From Trinickia terrae (GTDB lineage Bacteria; Pseudomonadota; Gammaproteobacteria; Burkholderiales; Burkholderiaceae): 64,000 nucleotides of DNA. Made by a program: the position numbers and the translations under genes. Each line of letters begins with the position of its first letter. The first letter of the stretch is position 1. Below the pieces are notes generated by a model. The model made no database searches. It worked only from the letters and a program-made list of their open reading frames with translations, and was not told the origin of the DNA. Below, in pieces: positions 49,922 through 57,803 of the stretch. The stretch spans positions 62,001 through 126,000 of the forward strand of contig NZ_SWJE01000010.1 of NCBI RefSeq assembly GCF_005144415.1, written 5' to 3'.

Positions 49922-50986
49922 ATGAAAAAGCTGATCTTAGCCACGGCAGCGATGGCTTTAGGCACGTGCAACGCGTACGCCCAGAGCAGCGTGACACTGT
50001 ATGGACGCATCGCGGCCGGCATTGATTACGTCAGCAACGTCGCGACGTCGAACGGCAACTCGGCACACAATCTTCGATTCGGCAGCAACCAGTATGGATA
50101 CAGCTGGTTCGGCCTGCAAGGCAACGAAGATCTCGGCGCCGGTCTGCACGCTGTCTTCAAACTCGAAAGCCTGTTTACGTCCGGAACAGGCCAGACTCCG
50201 CCCAATACGATATGGACGCGCGACGCCTATGTGGGCCTGTCGCACGACAGCTACGGAAGCATCTGGTTCGGCCGCGCCATGAGCCTGACCGACGAGACCG
50301 GCTGGTACATCGACCCCTTCGGAGAGCAGGCGACGGGCGTCGGCAACTTTGCATACGGACGCGCGTGGGGCCCTCGCTCCAACGTGATCACGTATAACTC
50401 GCCAAAGTGGGCCGGCTTCTCGTTCCGCGTGCAGGACGGCTTCGGCAACCAGGCTGGAAACTTCCAGGCGGGACGCCAGTTCAGCGCGAGCTTCGCCTAT
50501 ACGCTTGCAAGCTTCAGCGCATACGGCGTCTATGAGGAAATCCGCGACGCCAACGGAAAGTTCTCGGACCTCTACGCCGCGTCGCGCGAATACATGATCG
50601 GAGGAACCTACCAACTGGGCGGGGTCAAGCTCTATGGCGGCTATCAGCTGCTGGCCTCGGGAGCCGAGACGGTCGCCACATCCTTCAACCCCAACGGGGC
50701 GACACGCAGCCAGCAGGAGTGGGTCGGCGCTTCCTATCAGGCCACCCCTGCCCTCGCCTTCCAGGCCGCGTGGTTCCACGGCAGCGTCAATCATGGCGGC
50801 GGCACCGGAAACCTGGGCGTCCTCGGCACCACCTACAACCTGTCGAAGCGGACTTTCGTGTACCTGACGATCGGGGCAATGTTCAACGGCCCCAATGCGG
50901 CCTTCCCGGTCGAAACAGGCGATTCTCCGCCGCTGCCCGGCCACAATCAGCAAGGCGGCTATTTCGGCGTCATGCACTACTTCTGA
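49922..50986 (+). CDS. Gram-negative porin (OmpC-type trimeric)
   Basis: 354 residues. A signal peptide (MKKLILATAAMALGTCNAYA) is followed by QSSVTLYGRIAAGIDYVSN, the first strand of Burkholderiales porins. The conserved WFGLQGNEDLGAGLHAVFKLES and RDAYVGLSHDSYGSIWFGR follow, and the protein ends in an aromatic residue (GVMHYF) as outer-membrane barrels need. It lies 111 bases after the ABC importer, so it likely supplies the outer-membrane step of the same uptake route. Followed by a strong hairpin. Confidence 0.95.
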   Translation: MKKLILATAAMALGTCNAYAQSSVTLYGRIAAGIDYVSNVATSNGNSAHNLRFGSNQYGYSWFGLQGNEDLGAGLHAVFKLESLFTSGTGQTPPNTIWTRDAYVGLSHDSYGSIWFGRAMSLTDETGWYIDPFGEQATGVGNFAYGRAWGPRSNVITYNSPKWAGFSFRVQDGFGNQAGNFQAGRQFSASFAYTLASFSAYGVYEEIRDANGKFSDLYAASREYMIGGTYQLGGVKLYGGYQLLASGAETVATSFNPNGATRSQQEWVGASYQATPALAFQAAWFHGSVNHGGGTGNLGVLGTTYNLSKRTFVYLTIGAMFNGPNAAFPVETGDSPPLPGHNQQGGYFGVMHYF

Positions 50987-51008
50987 ACGCGCTCGTGCTG
51001 GAACACGC

Positions 51009-51040
51009 CATCGAAGCGCCGCGCTTGCGGCGCTTCGATG
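51009..51040 (+). terminator. 14-bp perfect stem-loop after the porin
   Basis: CATCGAAGCGCCGC (51009-51022), loop GCTT, GCGGCGCTTCGATG (51027-51040). Perfect stem. Only a weak T content follows. It lies between the convergent porin and marR2 genes, so it can stop transcription from both sides. Confidence 0.8.
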
Positions 51041-51092
51041 CGTCTTGCCGCCGATCCTGCGCGTCGTGTCCGTCTCGTACGGCTCGACGCAG

Positions 51093-51635
51093 TCAGTCCA
51101 CGACCGTATCGTCCTGGGACATCTGGCCCAGGTTCTTTTCGATCTGGTGCATGACCTTCCAGAAAACACGCATGTCCCTCTGGGTGATCCCGTCGAGCGA
51201 GGTCGAAATCATGTTCGTGATCTCGGGCAACATGTCGTCGACCAGACGCTTGCCCTCGTCCTTGAGCTGGACAAAGTACTTTCGTCTGTCGTTTGGATCT
51301 CGAACGCGTTGCACCAGCCCGCGCTTTTCCAGGTTGTCGAGCGCCGGAACCGCGGTGGTCGAAGCAATCCCCACGCGCTTGCTCAATTCGAGCTGATTCA
51401 ACTCGCCGCGCTCGGCCAGAACGCGAAGGTAATACCAGTACGCGATGGCGAGGTCTTCCCTGTCGAGAATTTTCTGCGCCTGGGCGTCATAGAGCCTGTA
51501 CACCGTTCGCGCCATCCACGGAACGGTCCTGCCGCGGTCATCGAATAGCTCGGACATCGGCTTCTCGGCTGACTCGCCAGGCAGCTCGCGAGCCTCCTTC
51601 GTTGCCTTGGCTGCAGTGGAGTTCGACTTAGGCAT
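51093..51635 (-). CDS. MarR-family regulator, paralogue 2
   Basis: 180 residues. Winged helix GELNQLELSKRVGIASTTAVPALDNLEKRGLVQRVRDPNDRRKYFVQLKDEGKRLV. The first 25 residues are a Lys/Glu/Ala-rich extension unlike paralogue 1; from DRGRTVPWMARTVYRLYD onward the two are closely alike. It is divergent from the molybdoenzyme operon, with promoter module 3 between. It probably binds the same operator as paralogue 1. Confidence 0.93.
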   Translation of the reverse strand: MPKSNSTAAKATKEARELPGESAEKPMSELFDDRGRTVPWMARTVYRLYDAQAQKILDREDLAIAYWYYLRVLAERGELNQLELSKRVGIASTTAVPALDNLEKRGLVQRVRDPNDRRKYFVQLKDEGKRLVDDMLPEITNMISTSLDGITQRDMRVFWKVMHQIEKNLGQMSQDDTVVD

Positions 51636-52016
51636 TCACTCATTCCTCATTGTATGAGCGGCCCCGGACAGGGATCCGGGCCACGAAGAATCGACGCTCA
51701 AGAAACCACCTCGCCAGAGGAGTCCTTGACTTTTTCAGCACCACGACACATCATTCGATATAGATCGATCTTATTCGGTATCATCGTTATGCAGATGATC
51801 CGTCGCGAGAAAGATCATACAACACGAGCGGCCGCTTCGTCGTGCTGCCCCGCAAAATCGGCCCATCGAGGCGCAAGCGGGAACAGCCAGGCATGCAGCG
51901 CGGCTCGTTTCGGTAACACGGAGACGCAGGCAGGGTCTAAAACATGAACAGGATCGCCAATAGCTCGTGGCGCAGCCAGGACCCGCCGGGCCGGAAGCTC
52001 AGGGATTAAAACGCTC
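51636..52016 (+). other. Intergenic region with promoter module 3 and a long leader
   Basis: 381 bases. Module 3 is at 51726-51770. The leader from about 51780 to 52016 is unusually long. It contains a possible 21-codon frame, ATG at 51944 to TAA at 52009 (MNRIANSSWRSQDPPGRKLR...), ending seven bases before the next start; whether it is translated is unknown. Nothing else is seen. Confidence 0.6.
51726..51770 (+). promoter_or_regulatory. Promoter/operator module 3 (molybdoenzyme operon)
   Basis: -35 TTGACT (51726-51731), 17-base spacer, -10 CATCAT (51749-51754), operator ATTCGATATAGATCGAT from 51753, followed by CTTAT and ATCATCG as in module 2. It differs from modules 1 and 2 by one base in the core. 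The CTAGGGA palindrome is not conserved upstream. Confidence 0.85.
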
Positions 52017-54974
52017 ATGCAGAGACAACTTCTCGTATTGATACTGTGGCTCATGCCGGCCGTCCTGCGTATCGCGGCGCGCAAGTTTCCGAGCGTGCGC
52101 CAGCACCTCGGCTCGGGGCGATGGGTCATCCAACTGCGGCTGCGGGACAACAGCCTCGCGCGGCAGCTTCATTTCAAGGACGGCACCGTGTCCGGGAGCT
52201 GGGGGCCGTGCGCCGCGCCGGACGCGGAACTCGTGTTCATGGACGCGGCAACCGCGCGCCGCATGCTCGCGCCGACCACCGATCACGCATTCCTGATCGA
52301 TGCGCTCAAGAACTTCAAGATCACACAGGGCGGCAGCGACCAGGCGCTCGTCTGGTTCGGCCAGCTCGTCAATACGATGAAGACCGCCTCGTGGCGCAAG
52401 GGCACCCCGATGAAGGACGGGACGACCCGCTACGTCACTCTCACCAACGGCGGCCCCGTCTTCGTGTTCGTCAAGGACGGCAAAATCATCCGGACCACGC
52501 CCATCGACCTGGTCGACGAAGACGGGCCGAGCTGGACCATCACCGCGCGCGGCCGCCGATTTTCGCCGGCCCGCCGCGGGACGGTCAGTCCGCATGCACT
52601 CTCGCTCAAGTCGCTGGTGTATTCGGAAAAACGCATCCTCTACCCGATGAAGCGCGTCGATTTCGACCCGCAGGGCGAGCGCAATATCCAGAACCGCGGG
52701 ATCTCCGGCTATGAACGGATCAGCTGGGACGAGGCGCTCGACATCGTCGCGGGCGAGATTCGCCGCATGAAGCAGGAGCATGGCCCCGGCGCGATCGCGA
52801 TGGCCACGGGTGCGCACCATCAGTGGGGGAACATCAACTACTACCTGAGCGCCATGCAGCGCTTCGGCAACCTGATCGGCTACACGCGCATCGAAATGAG
52901 CCCGATCAGTTGGGAAGGCTGGTACTGGGGCGCCATGCACCACTACGGCAACAGTCTTCGCCTCGGCACGCCGAGCTTTTACGGCACGACCGTGGATTGC
53001 CTCGAGCACGCCGAGGTGATCGTGTTCTGGTCGAGCGACCCCGAGTCGACCAACGGCGTCTATGCCGGCTTCGAAGGCACGGAGCGCCGCTTGTGGGCGA
53101 AGCAGCTCGGCATCGAGTTCGTCCACATCGACCCGTACCTGACGCAATCCGCCCAGTTTCTCGGCGGAAAGTGGCTTCCCATCCGCCCCGGCACCGACTC
53201 CGCCTTTGCGATCGCCATCATGCACGAATGGATGGTGAACGAAACGTACGACAAGGCGTACGTGGCGTCGCGGACGACGGGCTTCGACGAATGGCGCGCC
53301 TACGTGCTTGGGGAAGAGGACGGCGTGCCCAAGACGCCCGAGTGGCAGGAAGCCGAAACGGGCATTCCGGCGAAGGACGTCCGCAGCCTTGCCCGGCTGT
53401 GGGCCTCGAAGAAGACCTACCTCGCGGCGGGCGGCCTGGGCGCGGGCTTCGGCGGCGCGTGCCGCACGGAAACCGGCGCGCAGTGGGCGCGCAATGTCGT
53501 GATGATGATGGCGATGCAGGGCTGGGGGAAGCCAGGCGTCAATTTCGGCAACCTGCAGATCGGCGCGCCGCAGGACCTGAACTTCTACTTCCCCGGCTAC
53601 GCCGAGGGCGGCATCTCCGGCGACCTGAACTACACGGCGAGCGCAGCGCACAACTACTGCCGCATGCCTCACATCATCACGATCAATCCCGTGAAGCAGT
53701 CCATTCCCCGCCAGCGGTTTGCCGAGGCCATCACGCAGGGCGCCGCGGAAGGCTATCTGTGGGAGGGCTTCTCGATAGAAGGACAATTCGCCCACTACGC
53801 GTACCCCCGGCCGGGCTATTCCAAGGTCCACATGCTGTACCGCTACGGCTCCTCGTCGTTCGGCACGGTCCCGGGATCGAACCGGCTCGTCGATGCGTAT
53901 CGCCATGCATCGCTCGAATTCGTCGTCAACCAGTCGATCTGGATGGAGAACGAAGCGCAGTTCGCCGACATCATCCTGCCGGCCTGCACGGCGCTCGAAC
54001 GCGACGACATCTCCGAATGGGCCAACTGCGGCGGCTACATCCAGCACGCGCAGAGCCAGATCAACCATCGGATGATGATCATGCAGCACAAATGCATCGA
54101 GCCGCTCGGCGAATCGAAATCGGACTATCAGATCTTCCTGGAGATCCTTTTGCGGCTCGGATACGGCGGCATGTACTCGGAAGGCGGCGGCTCGGAACTG
54201 ACCTGGTGCGAACGGATGTTCAACTCCACGGATCTGCCGAAGCAGACCACCTGGAAGAAGTTTCTGAAAAAGGGCTATCACGTCGTGCCGCCGCCCGCCG
54301 ACGACGACAAGCCGCCAGTCGACATGCGCTGGTTCGCCGAAGGCCGCCCCAAGGATCTGCCCGAGGCGAACCCACTACCGGGCGTGTACTCGACCGCGTT
54401 CGGAGAGGGGCTTCCCACGCAGTCCGGCAAGTTCGAGTTCGTGCCGTCGAGTCTGCGCCGCATCGAGACAATCGATCCCGCGCGGCCGGCGGTCAATCGG
54501 TACATCAACGGCGACAGCGCCGTGAAGCAGCCGTTTCCGCTGCAGCTCGTGACCAATCATCCGGTCTACAGCTTCCATACCCAGGCCGACGGAAAGAACA
54601 GCCACGTCAACACGATCGACGAGCACCGGATGAACGTCGGCGGATATCGGTACTGGGTTCTGCGCATGAGTTCCAAGGATGCTGAGGCGCGAGGCGTGCG
54701 GCGCGGCGATCTCGTGCGGGTCTACAACGCGCAGGCGTCGGTGATCTGCGCCGTGGACGTCTCTCAGCTCGTCAAGGCAGGCGTCGCGCGCGGCAACGAG
54801 TCGTGTGCGGAACTCGACCTGATCCAGACTTCGGTTGGCGTGGTCGATCGAGGAGGCTGCCTCAACCTCCTCACTCCCGGGCGAAAGATGAGCCCGACCG
54901 CAGACGGAATCATGCCGAACAGTTGCTGGGTGGAGGTGGAGAAATGGGACGCGCCAATGGAGAAAGCAGCATGA
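52017..54974 (+). CDS. SCP2-like domain fused to transhydroxylase-like molybdopterin oxidoreductase, large subunit
   Basis: 985 residues. Residues about 25-122 resemble an SCP2 sterol-carrier domain (LHFKDGTVSGSW; AELVFMDAATARRML; IDALKNFKITQG). From about residue 136 the protein follows the large subunit of pyrogallol-phloroglucinol transhydroxylase as I recall it (LTNGGPVFVFVKDGKIIR; GYERISWDEALDIVAGEI; FWSSDPESTNGVYAGFEG; FYFPGYAEGGISGD; ANCGGYIQ; DRGGCLNLLTP). It would bind bis-MGD. The probable Mo-ligand Ser is S298 (PISWEGW). H267 and the GY of FPGY and GGYI are kept. The positions matching Arg153 and Asp174 of the Pelobacter enzyme are Tyr276 and Ile297. No N-terminal FeS motif and no Tat signal. 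Resorcinol hydroxylase RhL is an alternative relative. Confidence 0.85.
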   Translation: MQRQLLVLILWLMPAVLRIAARKFPSVRQHLGSGRWVIQLRLRDNSLARQLHFKDGTVSGSWGPCAAPDAELVFMDAATARRMLAPTTDHAFLIDALKNFKITQGGSDQALVWFGQLVNTMKTASWRKGTPMKDGTTRYVTLTNGGPVFVFVKDGKIIRTTPIDLVDEDGPSWTITARGRRFSPARRGTVSPHALSLKSLVYSEKRILYPMKRVDFDPQGERNIQNRGISGYERISWDEALDIVAGEIRRMKQEHGPGAIAMATGAHHQWGNINYYLSAMQRFGNLIGYTRIEMSPISWEGWYWGAMHHYGNSLRLGTPSFYGTTVDCLEHAEVIVFWSSDPESTNGVYAGFEGTERRLWAKQLGIEFVHIDPYLTQSAQFLGGKWLPIRPGTDSAFAIAIMHEWMVNETYDKAYVASRTTGFDEWRAYVLGEEDGVPKTPEWQEAETGIPAKDVRSLARLWASKKTYLAAGGLGAGFGGACRTETGAQWARNVVMMMAMQGWGKPGVNFGNLQIGAPQDLNFYFPGYAEGGISGDLNYTASAAHNYCRMPHIITINPVKQSIPRQRFAEAITQGAAEGYLWEGFSIEGQFAHYAYPRPGYSKVHMLYRYGSSSFGTVPGSNRLVDAYRHASLEFVVNQSIWMENEAQFADIILPACTALERDDISEWANCGGYIQHAQSQINHRMMIMQHKCIEPLGESKSDYQIFLEILLRLGYGGMYSEGGGSELTWCERMFNSTDLPKQTTWKKFLKKGYHVVPPPADDDKPPVDMRWFAEGRPKDLPEANPLPGVYSTAFGEGLPTQSGKFEFVPSSLRRIETIDPARPAVNRYINGDSAVKQPFPLQLVTNHPVYSFHTQADGKNSHVNTIDEHRMNVGGYRYWVLRMSSKDAEARGVRRGDLVRVYNAQASVICAVDVSQLVKAGVARGNESCAELDLIQTSVGVVDRGGCLNLLTPGRKMSPTADGIMPNSCWVEVEKWDAPMEKAA

Positions 54975-55816
54975 GCGGCTGGGCATTGATCATCGACGTC
55001 TCGCTCTGCATCAATTGCAGAAACTGCGTCATCGCGACCAAGGACGAGTACACCGGCAACGCATTCCCGGGCTATTCGGCGCCTCATCCTCCGGAGGGCC
55101 TCGAGACGATCCGGGTCGAACGCCACATTCGCGGCGAAGGTTCGCTCGTCGACGTCACCTATATCCCGCAAGCGTGCAATCACTGCGACAACGCGCCTTG
55201 CGTCAAGGCAGCGCCGGACGGGGCCATCTACAAGCGCCCGGACGGGGTCGTCATGATCGACCCGGTCAAGTCGCGCGGCCGGCGCGATCTGGTCAAGTCG
55301 TGCCCATACGGAATGATCGAATGGAACGAACAGGAGCAGGTGCCGCAGAACTGGAACTTCGATGCCCACCTGCTCGACGCCGGCTGGAAAGAACCGCGCT
55401 GCGCGCAGGCCTGCCCGACCAAAGCGATACGCGCGCTGAAAGCGGAGCCGGAAGCGCTGCGGGACATGGTCGAAAAGGAGCACCTATCGGTCATCCACCC
55501 TGAGTTCGGCACCAGGCCGCGCGTGTTCTACAGAAATCTGGACGACGCGCTGAGCCACCTGGTGGCAGGCAACGTCTGCGAAGACCTGGGCGATGGCCGG
55601 CTGTGCAACCTGGAGGGGGTTGAAGTCGTCCTGTACGACTCCGCTGCCGAAGGCGAACGCACGACCAAGACCGACCATTTCGGCGACTTCCGATTCTCCG
55701 GCCTCACCGCGCCGTCCTCGAGAATCGAGTTGCGGGTGCGAAAGGATGGGGCCGAGAAAGTCATCGCATCGAGAGAGCGCACCGGAAGCGTCAATCTCGG
55801 CACGTTGCTGGTTTGA
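54971..55816 (+). CDS. Ferredoxin-like FeS subunit of the molybdoenzyme, with C-terminal carboxypeptidase-regulatory-like domain
   Basis: 281 residues, starting by ATGA overlap with the large subunit. Cysteines: 13, 16, 19; 69, 72, 77; 111; 144, 148. The domain order (ferredoxin repeats, linker, C-terminal beta domain from about 215: VEVVLYDSAAEGERTTKTDHFGDFRFSGL) matches the small subunit of pyrogallol transhydroxylase. That protein has three [4Fe-4S] clusters. Here the fourth Cys of motif I is Thr23, and the first two Cys of motif IV are Trp128 and Asp131, so one cluster appears lost while ligands for two remain. The subunit would pass electrons to or from the Mo site in the cytoplasm. Confidence 0.88.
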   Translation: MSGWALIIDVSLCINCRNCVIATKDEYTGNAFPGYSAPHPPEGLETIRVERHIRGEGSLVDVTYIPQACNHCDNAPCVKAAPDGAIYKRPDGVVMIDPVKSRGRRDLVKSCPYGMIEWNEQEQVPQNWNFDAHLLDAGWKEPRCAQACPTKAIRALKAEPEALRDMVEKEHLSVIHPEFGTRPRVFYRNLDDALSHLVAGNVCEDLGDGRLCNLEGVEVVLYDSAAEGERTTKTDHFGDFRFSGLTAPSSRIELRVRKDGAEKVIASRERTGSVNLGTLLV

Positions 55817-55885
55817 CCTTGACTAGCTCGACAGCGAAACCGGCGCATCGCTCTTAAGCGCCAACCCGACAACAGGACACATGCC

Positions 55886-57640
55886 ATGAGTACCGCTGCG
55901 ACGGAAAACTGGGACCGCGAAGTCGATGTCGTCATCATGGGCGCGGGCGCGGCCGGCATGACGGCCGCGATCGTGTCGAAGAACGAAGGACTCGAGCCGC
56001 TCGTCCTCGAGAAGACCGATCAGGTCGGCGGCACCAGCGCGTGGTCCGTGGGCATGATGTGGTTCGTCGACAGCACGCCCATGCAAGCCGCCGGCTTCAA
56101 GGATTCGTTCGAGACGGCGCGGCAGTATTTTGCCGCGACGGTCGGCTCAAGTGTCGAGCGCTCGTTGCAGGAGGCTTACATCGTCCAGGGCCGCGCCGCG
56201 CTCGACTATCTGCTGCGGCATTCGGAACTCGAGGTAATGGCAGTCGACTATCCGGACTACAGCCCCGAGCTGCCCGGCGGCATGTTCGGCCGCGCCCATG
56301 CTCCGCTCGAATTCGACGGCCGCAAGCTCGGCCCGCATTTCAAAGACCTGCGCGCCCCGCTTCCGGCGTTTGCGCCGTTCGGCGGCATGATGCTCGACCT
56401 TCCCGACCTGCTCCACTTTCTGTCCGTCACGCGGTCCATGCGGTCGTTCTTTCACGTGCTGAAACGCTTTGCCCGCTACGGCATCGATCGGCTGAGCCAT
56501 CACCGCGGCACCCGGCTCGTCGGCGGGAACGCGCTCATCGCGCGCCTGTACAAGACCTTGCTCGACCGGAACGTCGAAGTCTGGCTGCGTGCATCCGCGA
56601 CCAAGCTGGTCATCGAGCGCGGCGAAGTCGTGGGCGCGGAAGTGGTTCGAGACGGCCACACCGTCCGCGTGCGCGCCCGCCGCGGCGTGGTGATCGCGAC
56701 CGGCGGCTACCCCGGCAACCCGGACATGCGCCGCGAGCACTCCCGCCAGCCGACGGTCGACCTCACGCTCGGGTTGACGAGCAACGTGGGCGAAGGCATC
56801 CGCCTCGGCTTGTCGGCGGGCGGACGGCTCGACCACAACGGAAGCGACACGGGGTACTACGTGCCGATGTCGGTCTACACGGACGAAGCAGGCCGCACGA
56901 CGCAGTGGGGGCACTTCATGCTCGATCGCCCCAAGCCCGGCTTCATCGCGGTCGGCAAGGACGGGAAGCGGTTCACCAACGAGGCGGCTTCGTACCATGC
57001 GTTCACCCTCGGCATGTTCGAGGCGGGCGCGATTCCGGCCTTTCTGATCGCGGACGCAGCGGCTGTGAAGAAGTATGGAATCGGCGTCATCCTGCCCGGC
57101 AGCTGGCCGCTCGCTCGCTATGAGAAGGCGGGCTATCTCTTCAGCGGCCGGACGCTGGCCGAGCTCGCCCAAAAGATCGGCGTCGACACGAGCGGGCTGG
57201 AACGCAGCGTCGAGCGCAACAACCAGTTTGCGGTGAGTGGCGTCGACGAGGATTTCGGCAAGGGATCCTCCGCATACAACGTCTACAAGGGCGACCCTGC
57301 GCATTCGCCGAATGCCTGCATCGGACCCATCGAGCGCGGACCGTTCTACGCCGTCAAGCTGATGCCCGGCGACTTCGGAACCAGCCGGGGGCTCGTGACG
57401 AGCGCGCTCGGCGAAGTCCTGGACCAGGAAGACCGCCCGATTCCACGGCTGTACGCGTGCGGCAACGACATGAACTCGCCCGTGGGCGGACACTATATCG
57501 GCGCGGGAATCACGCTCGGCCCCGCACTGACGTTCGGATATCTGGCCGCGATGGCCCTTGCGGAAAAAGGGCGAGCGCAGGTCCTCGGCCGACAACCGGC
57601 GCCCTCGCCTTCTTCTACGCAGAAAGTGCGGCTTGCTTGA
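55886..57640 (+). CDS. FAD-dependent oxidoreductase (fumarate reductase / 3-ketosteroid dehydrogenase-like)
   Basis: 584 residues. N-terminal FAD motif VVIMGAGAAGMTAAIV (G19, G21, G24), then EKTDQVGGTSAWSVGMMW. RARRGVVIATGGYPGNPDMRR lies mid-protein, and the C-terminus has YACGNDMNSPVGGHYIGAGITLGPALTFGYLAA. The overall pattern is of FAD_binding_2 enzymes that add or remove hydrogen at alpha-beta positions of ketones or acids. AGGACA precedes the ATG. It lies 69 bases after the FeS subunit in the same direction, so it is probably co-transcribed from module 3. Confidence 0.9.
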   Translation: MSTAATENWDREVDVVIMGAGAAGMTAAIVSKNEGLEPLVLEKTDQVGGTSAWSVGMMWFVDSTPMQAAGFKDSFETARQYFAATVGSSVERSLQEAYIVQGRAALDYLLRHSELEVMAVDYPDYSPELPGGMFGRAHAPLEFDGRKLGPHFKDLRAPLPAFAPFGGMMLDLPDLLHFLSVTRSMRSFFHVLKRFARYGIDRLSHHRGTRLVGGNALIARLYKTLLDRNVEVWLRASATKLVIERGEVVGAEVVRDGHTVRVRARRGVVIATGGYPGNPDMRREHSRQPTVDLTLGLTSNVGEGIRLGLSAGGRLDHNGSDTGYYVPMSVYTDEAGRTTQWGHFMLDRPKPGFIAVGKDGKRFTNEAASYHAFTLGMFEAGAIPAFLIADAAAVKKYGIGVILPGSWPLARYEKAGYLFSGRTLAELAQKIGVDTSGLERSVERNNQFAVSGVDEDFGKGSSAYNVYKGDPAHSPNACIGPIERGPFYAVKLMPGDFGTSRGLVTSALGEVLDQEDRPIPRLYACGNDMNSPVGGHYIGAGITLGPALTFGYLAAMALAEKGRAQVLGRQPAPSPSSTQKVRLA

Positions 57641-57803
57641 GCGGGAAAACGGCGCTATCCGGCAACCATTGTTCGTCTAATGCGGCAAGTCCATTCGGCT
57701 GGCGACACTTTTTCATCGAGCTCGCCGCGACTACCTTGAAGTTCGTCCCGGGTGTTCACCTGGATCGGATACCCGCGTCGACGAAACAACTTGCGAGGAA
57801 CTC

